7,891 bases of DNA from Phycisphaerae bacterium (lineage in GTDB: Bacteria > Planctomycetota > Phycisphaerae > UBA1845 > UTPLA1). The translations under genes and the position numbers were made by a program. The stretch is from NCBI GenBank assembly GCA_016935885.1, contig JAFGQA010000204.1, positions 1 through 7,891 of the forward strand, given 5' to 3'. The notes under the pieces were generated by a model. It made no database searches. It was not told where the DNA came from and saw nothing but the letters and a program-made list of their open reading frames with translations. Positions 6,567 to 7,891 of the stretch are shown here, piece by piece (positions within the stretch are counted from its first letter, which is position 1; every line of letters begins with the position of its first letter).

Positions 6567-6588
6567 GCCGAGCCAGGCCGGCTGCTAC
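6548..6588 (-). terminator. Stem-loop terminator of pilT, overlapping its stop codon
   Basis: gtagcaccggc (6548-6558) pairs with gccggctgctac (6577-6588): 11 bp with one bulged base. The loop itself can form a small ctcg/cgag hairpin. On the minus strand the stem is followed by AG and then TTTT (6545-6542), the arrangement of an intrinsic terminator. The pilT stop codon (6587-6585) lies within the first arm. As the stem is symmetrical it could also act on the convergent Clp-N transcript, though no T-run follows on the plus strand. Confidence 0.55.
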
Positions 6589-7709
6589 TTGCCGGTACCC
6601 CTGACGCGGCTAACCATCGACTGCGCCTGGGTCGTGATGCCGCGCAACTGGCTGGCCAGGGCGTCGGGGTTTGGGGCATATTTCATTGCCGTATCGCGGA
6701 AGATGAGTTCGTTCTTCACCAGCTTGCTCAGCGACATGGTAAAGGAGTGCATTCCCTCTCCCTCGCTGGAGGCGATCAACGCCGGGATATCCTCGTCCTG
6801 CTCCTTGCGAATCAGCTCGCGGCAGGTCGGCGTATTCAGCAGCACCTCCGTTGCCGGCACGCGCGGACAGTCCTCCTGGCACCCAGGCATCAGGCGCTGC
6901 GCACAGATCCCGCGGAGGGCGTTCGACAGCGCGCCGCGGATGAACTCGTGCTCAGTCCGCGGGAAGAACTCCAGGATACGGGCAAAGGCTTGCATCGCGT
7001 CGGCGGTGTGCAGGCTGCCGAAGACCAGGTGTCCCGTCTCGGCGGCCTGTACGGCCGCATTCATGGTGAACTTGTCCCGCATCTCGCCGATGAAGATCAC
7101 GTCCGGGTCCTGACGGACCACGTACTTCAGCCCGTCGCCGTAAGATGCAATGTCGATCCCGATCTCGCGCTGAGAGACGATCGACTTCTTCGGCCGGAAC
7201 AGAAACTCGATGGGGTCTTCGATGGTAACGATGTTCTCGCGGCGGGTCCGATTGATATGCTCGATCATGGCTGCCAGCGTGGTGCTCTTGCCACAGCCCG
7301 TCACGCCCGAGACGATGATGATGCCTTCGCGAGATTTGTCGATGAGCTGTTCGTAGACGGGCGGAAGGTGAAGTTCCTCGTATGAGGGGATTTCGGCATT
7401 CACACGACGGATCGCCGCGTTCATCTTGGTGCCCGCACGGAAGATATTGACGCGGAACCGCTCGCCAGGCGCAATCTCCGTCGAGAAGTCCAAGTCGCCG
7501 TTTTCTTCGTAATGCGCTCGGCGACCCTCCGGGATGATGGGCGTTATGATCTCGTCGATCTGCTCGCCTGTCAGGGGGGCCCCCTTGGCAGAACGCAGGT
7601 GGCCTCCCACGCGATAGTATGGCGGCATTCCCACCTTCAGGTGCAGGTCGGACGCGCCCAGCCCTTTCATGGCCCCCAACAACCGCTTCATTGCCATGTC
7701 GTCGGACAT
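6585..7709 (-). CDS. pilT: PilT-family type IV pilus retraction ATPase
   Basis: PilT is a cytoplasmic hexameric ATPase that disassembles type IV pili, driving twitching motility and DNA uptake. The product has 374 residues, within the usual family range of about 340-380. An N-terminal PAS-like domain includes SDLHLKVGMPPYYRVGG (20-36). The ATPase core follows: arginine-rich RFRVNIFRAG (84-93), Walker A GVTGCGKST (135-143), Asp box TIEDPIEF (162-169), Walker B VIFIGEMRD (204-212) and His box GHLVFGSLHTADA (226-238). The PilT-specific AIRNLI motif near the C-terminus appears as TCRELI (295-300), keeping R, L and I. GEMRD rather than the GExRD/DPDxxLxGEIRD form of assembly ATPases supports PilT/PilU over PilB, and the family's N1 domain of PilB is absent. 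The ATG at 7709 has a strong AGGAG 6 nt upstream. No other pilus gene is in the window, and neighbours beyond the edge are unknown. Confidence 0.93.
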   Translation of the reverse strand: MSDDMAMKRLLGAMKGLGASDLHLKVGMPPYYRVGGHLRSAKGAPLTGEQIDEIITPIIPEGRRAHYEENGDLDFSTEIAPGERFRVNIFRAGTKMNAAIRRVNAEIPSYEELHLPPVYEQLIDKSREGIIIVSGVTGCGKSTTLAAMIEHINRTRRENIVTIEDPIEFLFRPKKSIVSQREIGIDIASYGDGLKYVVRQDPDVIFIGEMRDKFTMNAAVQAAETGHLVFGSLHTADAMQAFARILEFFPRTEHEFIRGALSNALRGICAQRLMPGCQEDCPRVPATEVLLNTPTCRELIRKEQDEDIPALIASSEGEGMHSFTMSLSKLVKNELIFRDTAMKYAPNPDALASQLRGITTQAQSMVSRVRGTGK

Positions 7710-7758
7710 CGCGAACTCCTAGATGCCCCTGCCGCCACCTCTTGTCGAGCAAAGCTTC

Positions 7759-7787
7759 ATTCTACCGATTGCGCGAAACACCTACAA
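7759..7787 (-). promoter_or_regulatory. Probable promoter of pilT
   Basis: On the minus strand TTGTAG (7787-7782) and TAGAAT (7764-7759) are spaced by 17 bp. The -10 matches the consensus at five of six positions and the -35 at the three most conserved. Transcription would start near 7752, giving a leader of about 43 nt that contains the AGGAG ribosome-binding site (7720-7716). Confidence 0.5.
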
Positions 7788-7810
7788 CGTTTGGCCGGCC
7801 CGTGTGCCGG

Positions 7811-7885
7811 GGCGGGTCCATGACAGTTTAGGCGGCAATGCGCCGAAGGACCCAACGGGTGCCACTGGCGGCTTGTCCGCCAGTG
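7811..7885. repeat. Palindromic repeat, copy 3, partly outside the window
   Basis: It starts with the same 19-nt module as copy 1 (ggcgggtccatgacagttt, 7811-7829). A 27-nt stretch not found in copy 1 follows, then gggtgcc (7857-7863) and a hairpin with arms cactggcgg/ccgccagtg and loop cttgt (7863-7885), the same as hairpin A of copy 2. The window ends six bases later, so whether an inverted second hairpin follows cannot be seen. Confidence 0.8.
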
Positions 7886-7891
7886 CCTCAA

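Overview
The window looks like a GC-rich chromosomal segment from a planctomycete-type bacterium (phylum Planctomycetota, possibly near Phycisphaerae). This is inferred from gene style, not from any search. Three things point that way: a Hanks-type Ser/Thr kinase with an N-terminal MJ0042-type zinc ribbon and a C-terminal membrane anchor; an elongation factor G whose P-loop (AHIDSGKTT) and overall sequence fit the mitochondrial EFG1/spdEFG1 branch known from spirochaetes, planctomycetes and some deltaproteobacteria; and GC-rich palindromic repeats scattered between genes.

Layout. 1-270: short repeats and a hairpin just past the 3' end of a tRNA. 270-345 (-): tRNA-Pro(UGG), with a TATAAT promoter element about 70 bp upstream. 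346-728: non-coding, with two GC-rich inverted repeats. 729-2021 (-): zinc-ribbon Ser/Thr kinase, tail-anchored. 2022-3360: about 1.3 kb with no intact gene. It holds the kinase promoter, the frameshifted 3' end of a TPR-type gene (+), a fragment resembling a DNA N4/N6 methyltransferase (-), a paired-palindrome repeat element, a 17-nt inverted repeat and a good sigma70-like promoter for fusA. 3361-5448 (+): fusA (spdEFG1 type). 5449-5754: intergenic, with a second paired-palindrome element. 5755-6471 (+): a stand-alone ClpC-like N-domain protein with three Clp repeats and no AAA+ ATPase. 6472-6584: three 21-nt tandem units running into a long stem-loop. 6585-7709 (-): PilT-family ATPase, convergent with the Clp-N gene. 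7710-7891: the pilT promoter and a third copy of the palindromic repeat at the window edge.

The genes do not form one pathway. They are single-gene housekeeping or accessory units: translation (tRNA-Pro, EF-G), signalling (kinase), proteostasis (Clp-N adaptor-like protein) and pilus retraction (PilT). I see no clear new multi-gene system. The most unusual signals are the paired-palindrome elements, which show compensatory base changes, and the Clp-N protein, in which the first repeat has lost a conserved glutamate. All calls are from reading the sequence only.
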